42,443 nucleotides of DNA. It comes from Conexivisphaera sp049976725. Its GTDB lineage: Archaea > Thermoproteota > Nitrososphaeria > Conexivisphaerales > Conexivisphaeraceae. The stretch is from positions 1-42,443 of the forward strand of contig JBMFHR010000008.1 of NCBI GenBank assembly GCA_049976725.1. The letters are read 5' to 3'. A program made the position numbers and the translations under genes. This document shows positions 32,594 through 39,140 of the stretch, piece after piece (the first letter of the stretch is position 1; each line of letters opens with the position of its first letter). Under the pieces are notes generated by a model. The model was not told where the DNA came from. It searched no databases and saw nothing but the letters and a program-made list of their open reading frames with translations.

Positions 32594-32986
32594 GTGTCGA
32601 AGGGCTGCGACCACTTCCCAGTGTACGCGGGGGTCGTGAACCTGAGGGTGGACGGCGAGCCCGTCGGTTTCATAGACGTCTGGAGGTGCACCAAGTGCGG
32701 CATGCTGTTCGCCGAGGAGAGGAGGTACCCGCCGAGGGAGGACTACGGGCTGGGCTTCAGGGAGCCATCGGGGACGCTGTCGCTGCTGGTCTGCGGGTCA
32801 GGCGACGACTACGAGTGGGCACTCGTGGACGCCGTGCCGGGCGGGAGCGCCAGGTGCGGCGACTGCGAGGTCGCTATACAGGAGGGCCCATCCGCGTCAT
32901 CGAGCGGCTGCGAGGTAGCGATCGTCCCCGTGGCCGACGTGATGAACAGGAACGTGGATCTCAAGGGGGTGCTCAGGGGCGCGTGA
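32594..32986 (+). CDS. Small zinc-ribbon-like protein of unknown function
   Basis: The 130-residue protein carries CxxC pairs CTKC and CGDC and a further N-terminal Cys-His (GCDHFPVY), suggesting a zinc-binding site. The rest is beta-rich with no known signature. A TATA (about 32561-32570) centred 27 bp before the GTG makes it a leaderless head gene. It overlaps the following membrane-protein gene (GTGA). Confidence 0.7.
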   Translation: MSKGCDHFPVYAGVVNLRVDGEPVGFIDVWRCTKCGMLFAEERRYPPREDYGLGFREPSGTLSLLVCGSGDDYEWALVDAVPGGSARCGDCEVAIQEGPSASSSGCEVAIVPVADVMNRNVDLKGVLRGA

Positions 32987-33333
32987 ACCCCTACTCGGTG
33001 GAGGCCTACCTGGGCGCTGTGCTGGGGTTCGCGTCGCTGGCCGCGGCCGCCCTGGGGGGAACCGGGCCGGCGCGCTACATGGAGGTTGGGGCCGGCGCCG
33101 CGGCGCTCGTGCTGGCGCCCTTCGTGTGGCTGGAGTCAAGGAGGGCGACGGCGGCCCTGGTGGCCGTCGCAGCGGTCGCCGCCGGGACGGCTGCGTATGC
33201 CCGGAACGAGGGCGCGCCGGCGGCCATACTCCTCGCGCTCTCGCTGGCCAGCGCCGCGGTGGGCGCGTACATTCTGGCGCTCCGCAGGAGGGGCTCCGGG
33301 GTCCACCCGCTGGACCTCCCGGTCTACGGCTGA
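32983..33333 (+). CDS. Small four-helix membrane protein
   Basis: The 116-residue protein is mostly Ala/Gly/Val/Leu in four hydrophobic stretches (AYLGAVLGFASLAAAALG, YMEVGAGAAALVLAPFVW, AALVAVAAVAAGTAAYA, ILLALSLASAAVGAYILAL) with a basic tail. The family is unknown. The GTG start overlaps the stop of the zinc-ribbon gene and the nuclease gene follows after 10 bp, so the three form one operon. Confidence 0.65.
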   Translation: MNPYSVEAYLGAVLGFASLAAAALGGTGPARYMEVGAGAAALVLAPFVWLESRRATAALVAVAAVAAGTAAYARNEGAPAAILLALSLASAAVGAYILALRRRGSGVHPLDLPVYG

Positions 33334-33343
33334 GGGTTGGGGA

Positions 33344-34519
33344 ATGCCAGGGGAGGGAGGGGGCTCCCCCGCCTCTCTGATCGAGGAGGCAGTGAGGAGG
33401 GGACTGCGGGAGCTCTGGAGGAGGGAGAGCGCGGCCCACGAGAGGCGCCCCGGGGTCTACTACCCGAGTTACCTCGGCTACTGCCTCCGCAAGCAGTTCT
33501 ACATCTACTCCGTGGGGGAGGAGCCCACCAGCGAGAAGCTCGCCGTCTTCGCCACGGGCAAGGGCATCCACGAGGCAGTGGCGGAGGCCCTGGGCGCCTC
33601 CGGGGACGTCAGGGTGGAGGAGGTGGAGAGGGACGTCGAGCTCGATCTGGGCGGGGGCATCTCGCTCTCCGGGAGGGTCGACATAATACTGGCGGAGGTC
33701 GGCGGCAGGAGAGCGATAGTTGAGGTCAAGTCCGCGTCCCGCCTCCCCGAGGCCCCGCAGGAACATCATTTGATGCAGCTCCAGATATACCTGAACGCGC
33801 TGGGCGTGGAGCACGGGGTGCTCCTCTACTGGGACAAGAGGAGGGGGCGGCTCGCCGCGTTCGACGTCGGGCGCGACGAATCGTACCTGAGGAAGGCCGC
33901 CGAGCGGGCGCTGCTTCTGAACGAGTACCTCAGGAGGGGGATCCCGCCGCCGCGCGAGGCCGTGATGGAGGGCAGGCTCTGGGAGTGCGACCTCTGCGAG
34001 TACAGGAGGCTCTGCAAGCCGTTCCTGCTGGAGGGGATGCCGGAGGGCGAGCCGGTGATGGTGTCGGAGGTCGACGGCGTCCTGGTGGACGACTCGAGGC
34101 GCCTCCGGGAGGCGCTCGCCAGGGCGGGGGCCAGCCCCGACGCGTCACCGTGGAGGCTGAGCCCCGAGCTGAGGGCGAGGTTCCTCGCTGCCTACTACGA
34201 TCAGGGCAGCCTGGCGATGGACTCGCGCGGGCCCTTCGCCGACTACGCTTGGAGGAGCAGGGCCAGCGGCACCAGGCTCGTGATAGTCTCCAGACGGCCG
34301 GAGCGCCTCAGGAGGGCGACGGAGGACGAGCTGCGGGCGCTCGGGCTGATATGGGACCACATGCTGCTGAGCCCCAGCGGGGAGGACGGCGACTGGAAGT
34401 CGAGGGCCCTCGCGAGGCTCGCCGAGAACTACCGCGTCGTGGAGGTGCTGGACAGGGAGAGGGCCGTCCTCAGGGTGGCCAGGAGGATAGGCGCCAGGAC
34501 CCCCCTCGACCGAGCCTAG
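33344..34519 (+). CDS. Cas4-like RecB nuclease fused to a degenerate HAD domain
   Basis: Residues 35-230 are a Cas4/RecB-type PD-(D/E)XK nuclease: first cluster cysteine C47 (LGYCLRKQFY), H76, D113 (GRVDII), E127-x-K129 (IVEVKSAS), the QxxxY motif Q145-Y149, and C215/C218/C224 (WECDLCEYRRLC) completing a likely 4Fe-4S site. All active-site residues are present, so single-strand or end resection activity is plausible. Residues 238-385 look like a HAD phosphatase fold (SEVDGVLVDD, LVIVSRR with S316, K352, D370), but the usual nucleophile Asp is E242, so it may be inactive or bind nucleic acid or phosphate. No cas1/cas2 gene is nearby. The fusion is unusual to my knowledge. Confidence 0.85.
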   Translation: MPGEGGGSPASLIEEAVRRGLRELWRRESAAHERRPGVYYPSYLGYCLRKQFYIYSVGEEPTSEKLAVFATGKGIHEAVAEALGASGDVRVEEVERDVELDLGGGISLSGRVDIILAEVGGRRAIVEVKSASRLPEAPQEHHLMQLQIYLNALGVEHGVLLYWDKRRGRLAAFDVGRDESYLRKAAERALLLNEYLRRGIPPPREAVMEGRLWECDLCEYRRLCKPFLLEGMPEGEPVMVSEVDGVLVDDSRRLREALARAGASPDASPWRLSPELRARFLAAYYDQGSLAMDSRGPFADYAWRSRASGTRLVIVSRRPERLRRATEDELRALGLIWDHMLLSPSGEDGDWKSRALARLAENYRVVEVLDRERAVLRVARRIGARTPLDRA

Positions 34520-35595
34520 GGACGCGGCCAGCTGAAGATCAGGGGGCTGCGGGGGAGCTGGCCGGAGGCCATCGCATCGCGGGCCCGGGCGGCGATGGCC
34601 CGGGCCACATCCATGGTCGACGAGGATCCGCCCATGTCCGGCGTGAGCGTCCTCCCCTCCTCCACGACCCTCTCGACGCCCTCGACGATGGCCAGCGCCG
34701 AGGCGCCGTCGCCCACGTAGTTCAGCGCGGCCGCGGAGGCGAGGATCATCGCGATGGGGTTGGCGACCCCCTTGCCCCTGAGCCCCGGCGCGCTCCCGTG
34801 GGCCGGCTCGAACATGGCGTAGGAGTCGCCCATGTTGGCCGAGTAGACCGCGCCTATCCCCCCCACGAGGGCCGCCGATTCCTCGGAGAGTATGTCCATG
34901 TAGAGGTTGGGACCGGCTATCACGGAGTCGTCGAACTGCGATGGGTTGAGCACGAGCTGCTGGGCGACGTTGTCGACTAGCATCTCCTGCAGCTCGATCC
35001 CGGGGTACTGGGACGCGACGTCGCGCGCGGCCCTCACGAAAAGGCCGTCGGTCTCCCTTATGACCGTCGCCTTGTGGACAACGAACACGCGGCGCCACGA
35101 CATCCCGCGAGCCACCTCGAAGGCGCGGCGCATCAGCCTGCTGGACGCGCTGTACGTGGTCTTCCTTATCGAGAGCGCGACCTCGGGGGATATGCTGTAC
35201 TCTATGCCCGCGTAGAGGTCCTCGGTGTTCTCGCGGACGTAGATGTGACGGACTGGCCCGAGCTGGCCGGCCCTGCCCCTGAACGACTTTATTGGCCTGA
35301 CGTTAGCGTAGAGGTTGAACCTCTGGCGTATCGCGACCACGGCGCTCCGGGGTGCCCCCGGCGAGTACAGGGTCGTGAACGGCGCCTTTATGCACGCGTC
35401 AGACTCCTCGAGCAGCCTCCAGGTGTCCTCCGGGACGTAGCTGTCGCCGCCGTGGGATCTCCACCACTCGCTCCCGGCCTCGGCCTCGATTAGCTCCACG
35501 CGGTCGAGCGCCCCCAGCTCCCTCATCACGTGGACCGCCGCGGCACTCACCTCGGGGCCTATCCCGTCGCCCCTCAGGAGGACTATGCGAGGCAC
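34516..35595 (-). CDS. Isocitrate/isopropylmalate dehydrogenase family enzyme, probably isocitrate dehydrogenase
   Basis: The 359-residue beta-decarboxylating dehydrogenase has LLRGDGIGPEVS, NLYANVRPIKSF, VRENTEDLYAGIEY, the catalytic VVHKATVIRETDGLF and QLVLNPSQFDDSVIAGPNLYMDIL and AMFEPAHGSAPGLRGKGVANP. RENTEDLYAG favours isocitrate over isopropylmalate, but substrate is not proven. Isocitrate oxidation would supply 2-oxoglutarate to the TCA cycle. The GTG at 35595 is chosen over the longer frame because the fold begins there and a TATA (about 35616-35625) lies 26 bp upstream. The end overlaps the Cas4-HAD gene by 4 bp. Confidence 0.88.
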   Translation of the reverse strand: MPRIVLLRGDGIGPEVSAAAVHVMRELGALDRVELIEAEAGSEWWRSHGGDSYVPEDTWRLLEESDACIKAPFTTLYSPGAPRSAVVAIRQRFNLYANVRPIKSFRGRAGQLGPVRHIYVRENTEDLYAGIEYSISPEVALSIRKTTYSASSRLMRRAFEVARGMSWRRVFVVHKATVIRETDGLFVRAARDVASQYPGIELQEMLVDNVAQQLVLNPSQFDDSVIAGPNLYMDILSEESAALVGGIGAVYSANMGDSYAMFEPAHGSAPGLRGKGVANPIAMILASAAALNYVGDGASALAIVEGVERVVEEGRTLTPDMGGSSSTMDVARAIAARARDAMASGQLPRSPLIFSWPRP

Positions 35596-35663
35596 GCGGC
35601 TCCCCCGGATTGGCCCCCTTAAAAGCGCGAGCCGGGCCGCCATCGGAAAGCGCGCCGATCGAC

Positions 35664-36233
35664 TCACTCGTAGGACATGAGGCCGTTCTCCTCGAGCATG
35701 GCGTGCAGCTTCTCCACGGCCCTGTAGACCTCCTCCTCCTTCTTGGCGCCCGTGCAGACGAGCTTTCCACTGGCGAAGAGCAGTATGACGGTCTTGGGCT
35801 CGTCCATCCTGAATATGAGGCCGGGGAACTGCTCGGGCTCGTACATGCTGCGCGGCAGGCTCATCGCTGCCTCCTCGAGCTTGACCCTTCCGCCCAGGCT
35901 GGCGGAGGCGACGATGTTCTGTATCTCTATCCTGGGCTCGTTCCTTATGTCGATGCCGGCGGACCTCAGCTTCTCGACGACCGTCTTGACGGCCTTGATC
36001 GCCTGGCTCTCGCTCTTGGCGCCCGTGCAGACCATCTTGCCCGAGCTGAAGATCAGCGTGGCCGTCTTCGGGTTCTTCAGCCTGAAGACAAGGCCGGGGA
36101 ACTGCTCGGGATGGTACTCGACTCCCGAGAAAAGCCTGGTCACCTGGCCTAGATCTATGGGCTGATCGACGCTGGCCGAGGCGACGACGTTCTCTATCGA
36201 GACGACGGGTTTGACGCTCCTCCTAATATCCAT
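35664..36233 (-). CDS. tbp: TATA-box-binding protein
   Basis: The 189-residue protein is the archaeal general initiation factor TBP. Its two saddle halves repeat the same motif: EQFPGLVFRLKNPKTATLIF with SGKMVCTGAKSE, and EQFPGLIFRMDEPKTVILLF with SGKLVCTGAKKE. Both carry the phenylalanines that kink DNA. A TATA (GGGTTTAAATACC, about 36256-36268) lies 29 bp upstream of the ATG. Confidence 0.98.
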   Translation of the reverse strand: MDIRRSVKPVVSIENVVASASVDQPIDLGQVTRLFSGVEYHPEQFPGLVFRLKNPKTATLIFSSGKMVCTGAKSESQAIKAVKTVVEKLRSAGIDIRNEPRIEIQNIVASASLGGRVKLEEAAMSLPRSMYEPEQFPGLIFRMDEPKTVILLFASGKLVCTGAKKEEEVYRAVEKLHAMLEENGLMSYE

Positions 36234-36255
36234 CCTACTTTACTAGCGATGGATG

Positions 36256-36268
36256 GTATTTAAACCCT
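36256..36268 (-). promoter_or_regulatory. TATA element for tbp
   Basis: The minus strand reads GGGTTTAAATACC, 29 bp from the tbp ATG. A second A/T patch (CCTATTTAAGG) lies a few bases further upstream. Confidence 0.55.
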
Positions 36269-36318
36269 ATTTAAGGCCGATGGGTACCGGTCAGATAAGG
36301 ACCTCGAGTGAAGGTTGA

Positions 36319-36387
36319 GGGGCGGATCGCCCCCACCGGCCCCCATGCGCATGGATCCAATCAGAACTAGCGGAGGCGATCCGCGCC
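36319..36387. other. Inverted-repeat region, possible structured RNA
   Basis: GCGGATCGCC (36322-36331) and GGCGATCCGC (36375-36384) are perfect 10-bp arms around a 43-bp centre that itself holds a 12-bp palindrome, CCATGCGCATGG at 36343-36354. The left arm can also pair locally (GGGGCG with CGCCCC, 36319-36333), so two exclusive folds exist. No coding frame fits. Nothing identifies a known RNA family. Confidence 0.35.
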
Positions 36388-36412
36388 GCCGGTGCGTTCG
36401 GGCGCGTGCCAT

Positions 36413-36442
36413 TGTTCAATCCTACATTAGTCCGATTTCAAC
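36413..36442 (-). CRISPR. Solitary CRISPR-like repeat
   Basis: Read on the minus strand the 30 bases begin GTTGAAATCGGACTAA and end GTAGGATTGAACA. They follow the pattern of the known Methanothermobacter-type repeats (GTTAAAATCAGACC...GGGATTGAAAT); by eye about 22 of 30 positions agree with that repeat as I remember it. No second copy is present in this window, so this is not an array. It could be a relic or a single-repeat unit. Confidence 0.45.
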
Positions 36443-36463
36443 GGCAAAGTACGTCGAGGGCAC

Positions 36464-36488
36464 CGCGGGGGGTAGGGGGCTACCCGCG
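36464..36488. other. Hairpin downstream of the CRISPR-like repeat
   Basis: GGGTAG (36470-36475) and CTACCC (36480-36485) pair around GGGG, with flanking CGC/GCG able to extend the stem across a G bulge. Between the repeat and the signal peptidase 3' end; could terminate either direction. Confidence 0.35.
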
Positions 36489-36510
36489 CTGCCGTCGATG
36501 GGAGATGGCC

Positions 36511-37005
36511 TCATCTGACCGGTATCGGCCGATGGGCTGCAGCCCTCCTGCAGGCGGCATATGCCACGTAGAGGGCCACGAGCGAGGCGGCCACCGCGTA
36601 CGTCCAGGGCGGCAGGGCCAGGTAGCCCAGGTAGTCCACGACGGCCACGACCCTGCCGGCGATCATTTGGCCCGTGACCTTCCAGGGATCGGGGAACGGG
36701 TTGTTGTCGCCCTTGACTACAACGTACCCGTTCCCGACCTCAATGATCCTGTGTATCACGAAGAATCCGAGGGGGGATCTGTACACTATCACGTCGCCCA
36801 CGCCCAGCGAGCTCGGGGGGGCCGGAGCGACCAGCGCGAGGTCGCCGGTGCGCAGCACCGGCAGCATGCTAACGCCCTCCACGGGGAAGGCGAGGCCGGC
36901 GCGGTTCAGGGCGAGCAGCGACGCCGAAATTATGGCGAGGACCAGCGCCGCGTCAGCAGCGTAGCGCAGGGCGGTGCAGGCGCGATCCCTCAAGCCGCGC
37001 ACCAC
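36511..37005 (-). CDS. Signal peptidase I, archaeal/ER type
   Basis: The 164-residue membrane protease removes signal peptides from exported proteins. The catalytic serine is in VEGVSMLPVLRTGDL, the general base is His in FVIHRIIEV (eukaryote-like, where bacteria use Lys), and the conserved acidic site is VVVKGDNNPFPD. One N-terminal helix (ALVLAIISASLLALN) and one C-terminal helix (WTYAVAASLVALYVAYAA) anchor it. The start is one of two adjacent GTG codons, 37005 or 37002. A TATA candidate lies at 37051-37060. Confidence 0.93.
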   Translation of the reverse strand: MVRGLRDRACTALRYAADAALVLAIISASLLALNRAGLAFPVEGVSMLPVLRTGDLALVAPAPPSSLGVGDVIVYRSPLGFFVIHRIIEVGNGYVVVKGDNNPFPDPWKVTGQMIAGRVVAVVDYLGYLALPPWTYAVAASLVALYVAYAACRRAAAHRPIPVR

Positions 37006-37122
37006 CCCGCCGAGGTGACCCGGGGCATTGGGATGAGGCCATCCCTTGCTCCTAAAACCTTTTCGTGAGCCCGCGCTGGGGCATGCCGGCGGCGACCGCG
37101 CCGGCCCGGCGCCGGAGCCTCC

Positions 37123-37136
37123 GTGTTTATTAACAC
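37123..37136. promoter_or_regulatory. Inverted repeat with TATA core
   Basis: GTGTT TATT AACAC: 5-bp arms around an A/T core that reads TTTATTAAC, about 30 bp before the ATG of the small frame at 37160. Confidence 0.35.
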
Positions 37137-37159
37137 GCGATGCCCCACGATGGGGGGCG

Positions 37160-37237
37160 ATGATGTGTCAGAGTTACGCCGAACCCGATCCCCATGTGGT
37201 GAAGGCATTTGCCGGAGCCCTCCGGAACCCCTATTAG
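37160..37237 (+). CDS. Possible leaderless 25-codon small ORF
   Basis: A 25-residue frame, starting MMCQSYAEPDPHVVKAFAG, begins with two ATG codons placed about 30 bp after the TATA-like core at 37126-37134. It ends at a TAG inside the TATA element (CCCTATTAGG) of the next gene. That arrangement could make it a leader peptide or regulatory small protein. It may also be chance; only the promoter spacing supports it. Confidence 0.25.
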   Translation: MMCQSYAEPDPHVVKAFAGALRNPY

Positions 37238-37260
37238 GAAGGGGGCCGCTGCGGCGCCAC

Positions 37261-37800
37261 GTGGGCGCGGAGTACGGCCAGGAGGCCGCCTGGTACATTT
37301 ACTCGGCGATCCTGATAGCGGCGATGGCCGCCACGTACGTGATGTTCCTGAGGTCCTATAGGAGGATGTCGCCCAGGGCGGCGAGGGTCCCCGAGATCAG
37401 GTACTACTTCATCAGCGTGAGGAGCAGGGAGGCCGAGGGGCTGCTGGCGCACGCCATGAGGATGGTGGAGGACGGCGACTACGTCAGGGCGGTGAGGGAG
37501 GCGCGCGATGCCGTGTCGAGGCTGCTCTCGGAGGCCTGCAGGAGGCTGGGCGCCGGGTGCGAGGGGGAGGAGCCCGAGGCTGAGGCGAGGGCGCTTCAGG
37601 CGAGGGGGTACTATCTGTGGCCGCAGGGGGTCAGGGAGCTGGAGGCGCTCGCGCGGGGAGGATACCGCAAGAGGAAGGACGCGGAGAGGGCGCTCGAGAT
37701 AGCCTTAAGGGTGATGTCGTTGGCGCGGGAGATCAGGATTGAGCCGCCCCGTGAGGCCGGCGCTGGGAAAGAAGGGAATCAGGTGCCTGGGAGTAGCTGA
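37261..37800 (+). CDS. Membrane-anchored helical protein of unknown function
   Basis: The 179-residue protein has one N-terminal helix (YIYSAILIAAMAATYVMFL) and then a cytoplasmic alpha-helical domain (EAEGLLAHAMRMVEDGDYV, VREARDAVSRLLSEACRRLG, KRKDAERALEIALRVM) reminiscent of HEPN or TPR-like bundles, though no catalytic R-x4-H is seen. The GTG start is backed by CCCTATTAGG 26 bp upstream. Its 3' end overlaps the DUF99 gene by about 60 bp, so they are co-transcribed. Confidence 0.65.
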   Translation: MGAEYGQEAAWYIYSAILIAAMAATYVMFLRSYRRMSPRAARVPEIRYYFISVRSREAEGLLAHAMRMVEDGDYVRAVREARDAVSRLLSEACRRLGAGCEGEEPEAEARALQARGYYLWPQGVRELEALARGGYRKRKDAERALEIALRVMSLAREIRIEPPREAGAGKEGNQVPGSS

Positions 37801-38374
37801 GTCCTTCAGGCTGGGCGGCATCCCGAACTCCGTCTTCGCGGGCGTAGTCATGAGGAAGGACCTCTTCGTGGACGGCGCGGCCATCTCCCTGGCCACCGTG
37901 GGCGGGGACGACGCCACGGACGCCGTCCTCGACATCTACGCGCAGCTGAGGAGGGAGGACGTGAACCTACTGATGATCTCGGGCGCGGTCGTCAGCTGGT
38001 TCAACGTGATAGACCCCGAGAGAATCCATTCGGAGACGGGCAGGCCGGTGCTCCTGCTGACGTACCGCTCGTCGAGGGGGCTCGAGCGCGCCATACGCGA
38101 GAGGTTCGGCGATTCCTGGGAGAGGAAGCTCGAGGCCTACAGGAGGCTGGGCCCCAGGAGGAGGGTGGAGCTGCACACGGGATTCCACGTGTACGTGAGG
38201 GCAGTGGGGCTCACGGATCGCGAGGCGGCCAAGGTCCTGAACGACTTCACGGCCCAGGGGAGGTACCCCGAGCCCGTCAGGGTCGCCGGCCTGGTCGCGA
38301 GGGCAGCCTTACGCCTGGCGGAAGCAGCGCTGCGTCGACGACCACCTGGTACAGGCGGGGGGCGACCTCCCTGA
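37739..38374 (+). CDS. DUF99 family protein, endonuclease dU type
   Basis: The 211-residue protein has the DUF99 opening KKGIRCLGVAESF and the following GVVMRKDLFVDGAAISLATVGGDDATDAV, then VNLLMISGAVVSWFNVID and LEAYRRLGPRRRV typical of the family. One member was described as endonuclease dU, cleaving deoxyuridine-containing DNA; activity here is inferred from homology. The start is TTG 37739 or GTG 37751; the family core begins just after. The C-terminal 30 residues overlap the 3' end of trm5 on the other strand by 98 bp, so the tail may be unusual. Confidence 0.82.
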   Translation: MSRPVRPALGKKGIRCLGVAESFRLGGIPNSVFAGVVMRKDLFVDGAAISLATVGGDDATDAVLDIYAQLRREDVNLLMISGAVVSWFNVIDPERIHSETGRPVLLLTYRSSRGLERAIRERFGDSWERKLEAYRRLGPRRRVELHTGFHVYVRAVGLTDREAAKVLNDFTAQGRYPEPVRVAGLVARAALRLAEAALRRRPPGTGGGRPP

Positions 38375-39140
38375 CCACCCTCGCGTAGTAGGGGTGCAGG
38401 CGGGGGGCCGCCGACGCCACCGCGTCCATGGCGCGGGCCCCGGGCTCCTCACCCTCCACGTGTAGGTACACGTGGGCCACGCCGAGCGGGCGGAGCTCCT
38501 CCGCGGCCGCCGGCAGCGCGTCGAGCGCCCTCTCCGGGAGGGGGAGCAGTACCCTGTGTATGCCCCTGAGCGAGCGCGTGTGCTCCAGCGCGTCGCCCAA
38601 CAGGGGGATAACCGAGCCCTCCACGTGGTTCAGCGCCACGTTCCGCACCATGAGCTCGTACGCGTCCGGGTTTATCTCGGAGCTGTAGACCCTGACGCCC
38701 CTCGCAGTCCTGGCTATCAGTATCGAGAAAGGGCCGACGCCGGCGAACATGTTGTGCACGATCTCCCCGTCCCTCACCAGCGATGCCACCCTGAGCCTCT
38801 CGCCCGAGAGTCGGGGGGAGAAGTAGACCTTGGCCACGTCGACGATGTAGGAGCACCCGTTCTCCCTGTGGACCGTGACCGTGCGCTCCTCCCCGGCCAG
38901 GTGCTCCAGGCCCCTGATCCTATACTCCCCGGAGACCGGGGTAACCTGAGCCCAGACGGACCTCACGGAGGGCAGGGCCCTCATCAGGGCCTCCGCGGCT
39001 ATCCTGCGGCGATCCGGAGGGAGCTCGGGCCGTATCCTGAGTATCGCTATGTCGCCCACGACGTCGAAGCCCCCGGCGATCATTGCGATCTCCTCGTCGG
39101 GAAGTACTCCCCTCAGGATCCTCCTGAGAAGCTTGCTCAA
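38277..39140 (-). CDS. trm5: tRNA (guanine37-N1)-methyltransferase, Trm5 type
   Basis: The 287-residue protein makes m1G37 in tRNA with SAM. It has an N-terminal domain, the Trm5 hallmark VAKVYFSPRLSGERLRVA (catalytic Arg region), the SAM loop VHNMFAGVGPFSILIARTA, the EINPDAYELMVRNVALN stretch and HRVLLPLPERALDALP. In well-studied Trm5 the last motif reads NLP with a catalytic Asn; here that position is Pro, so activity or subtype needs care. The TTG start overlaps the ABCE1 stop (TTGA). A Trm5-like wybutosine enzyme is an alternative. Confidence 0.82.
   Translation of the reverse strand: MSKLLRRILRGVLPDEEIAMIAGGFDVVGDIAILRIRPELPPDRRRIAAEALMRALPSVRSVWAQVTPVSGEYRIRGLEHLAGEERTVTVHRENGCSYIVDVAKVYFSPRLSGERLRVASLVRDGEIVHNMFAGVGPFSILIARTARGVRVYSSEINPDAYELMVRNVALNHVEGSVIPLLGDALEHTRSLRGIHRVLLPLPERALDALPAAAEELRPLGVAHVYLHVEGEEPGARAMDAVASAAPRLHPYYARVVREVAPRLYQVVVDAALLPPGVRLPSRPGRRP

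Noticed and set aside
36315..36518. Plus-strand open frames in the tbp-signal peptidase gap
   Set aside because: They cross perfect inverted repeats and the CRISPR-like repeat, and have no coding character or start signals.
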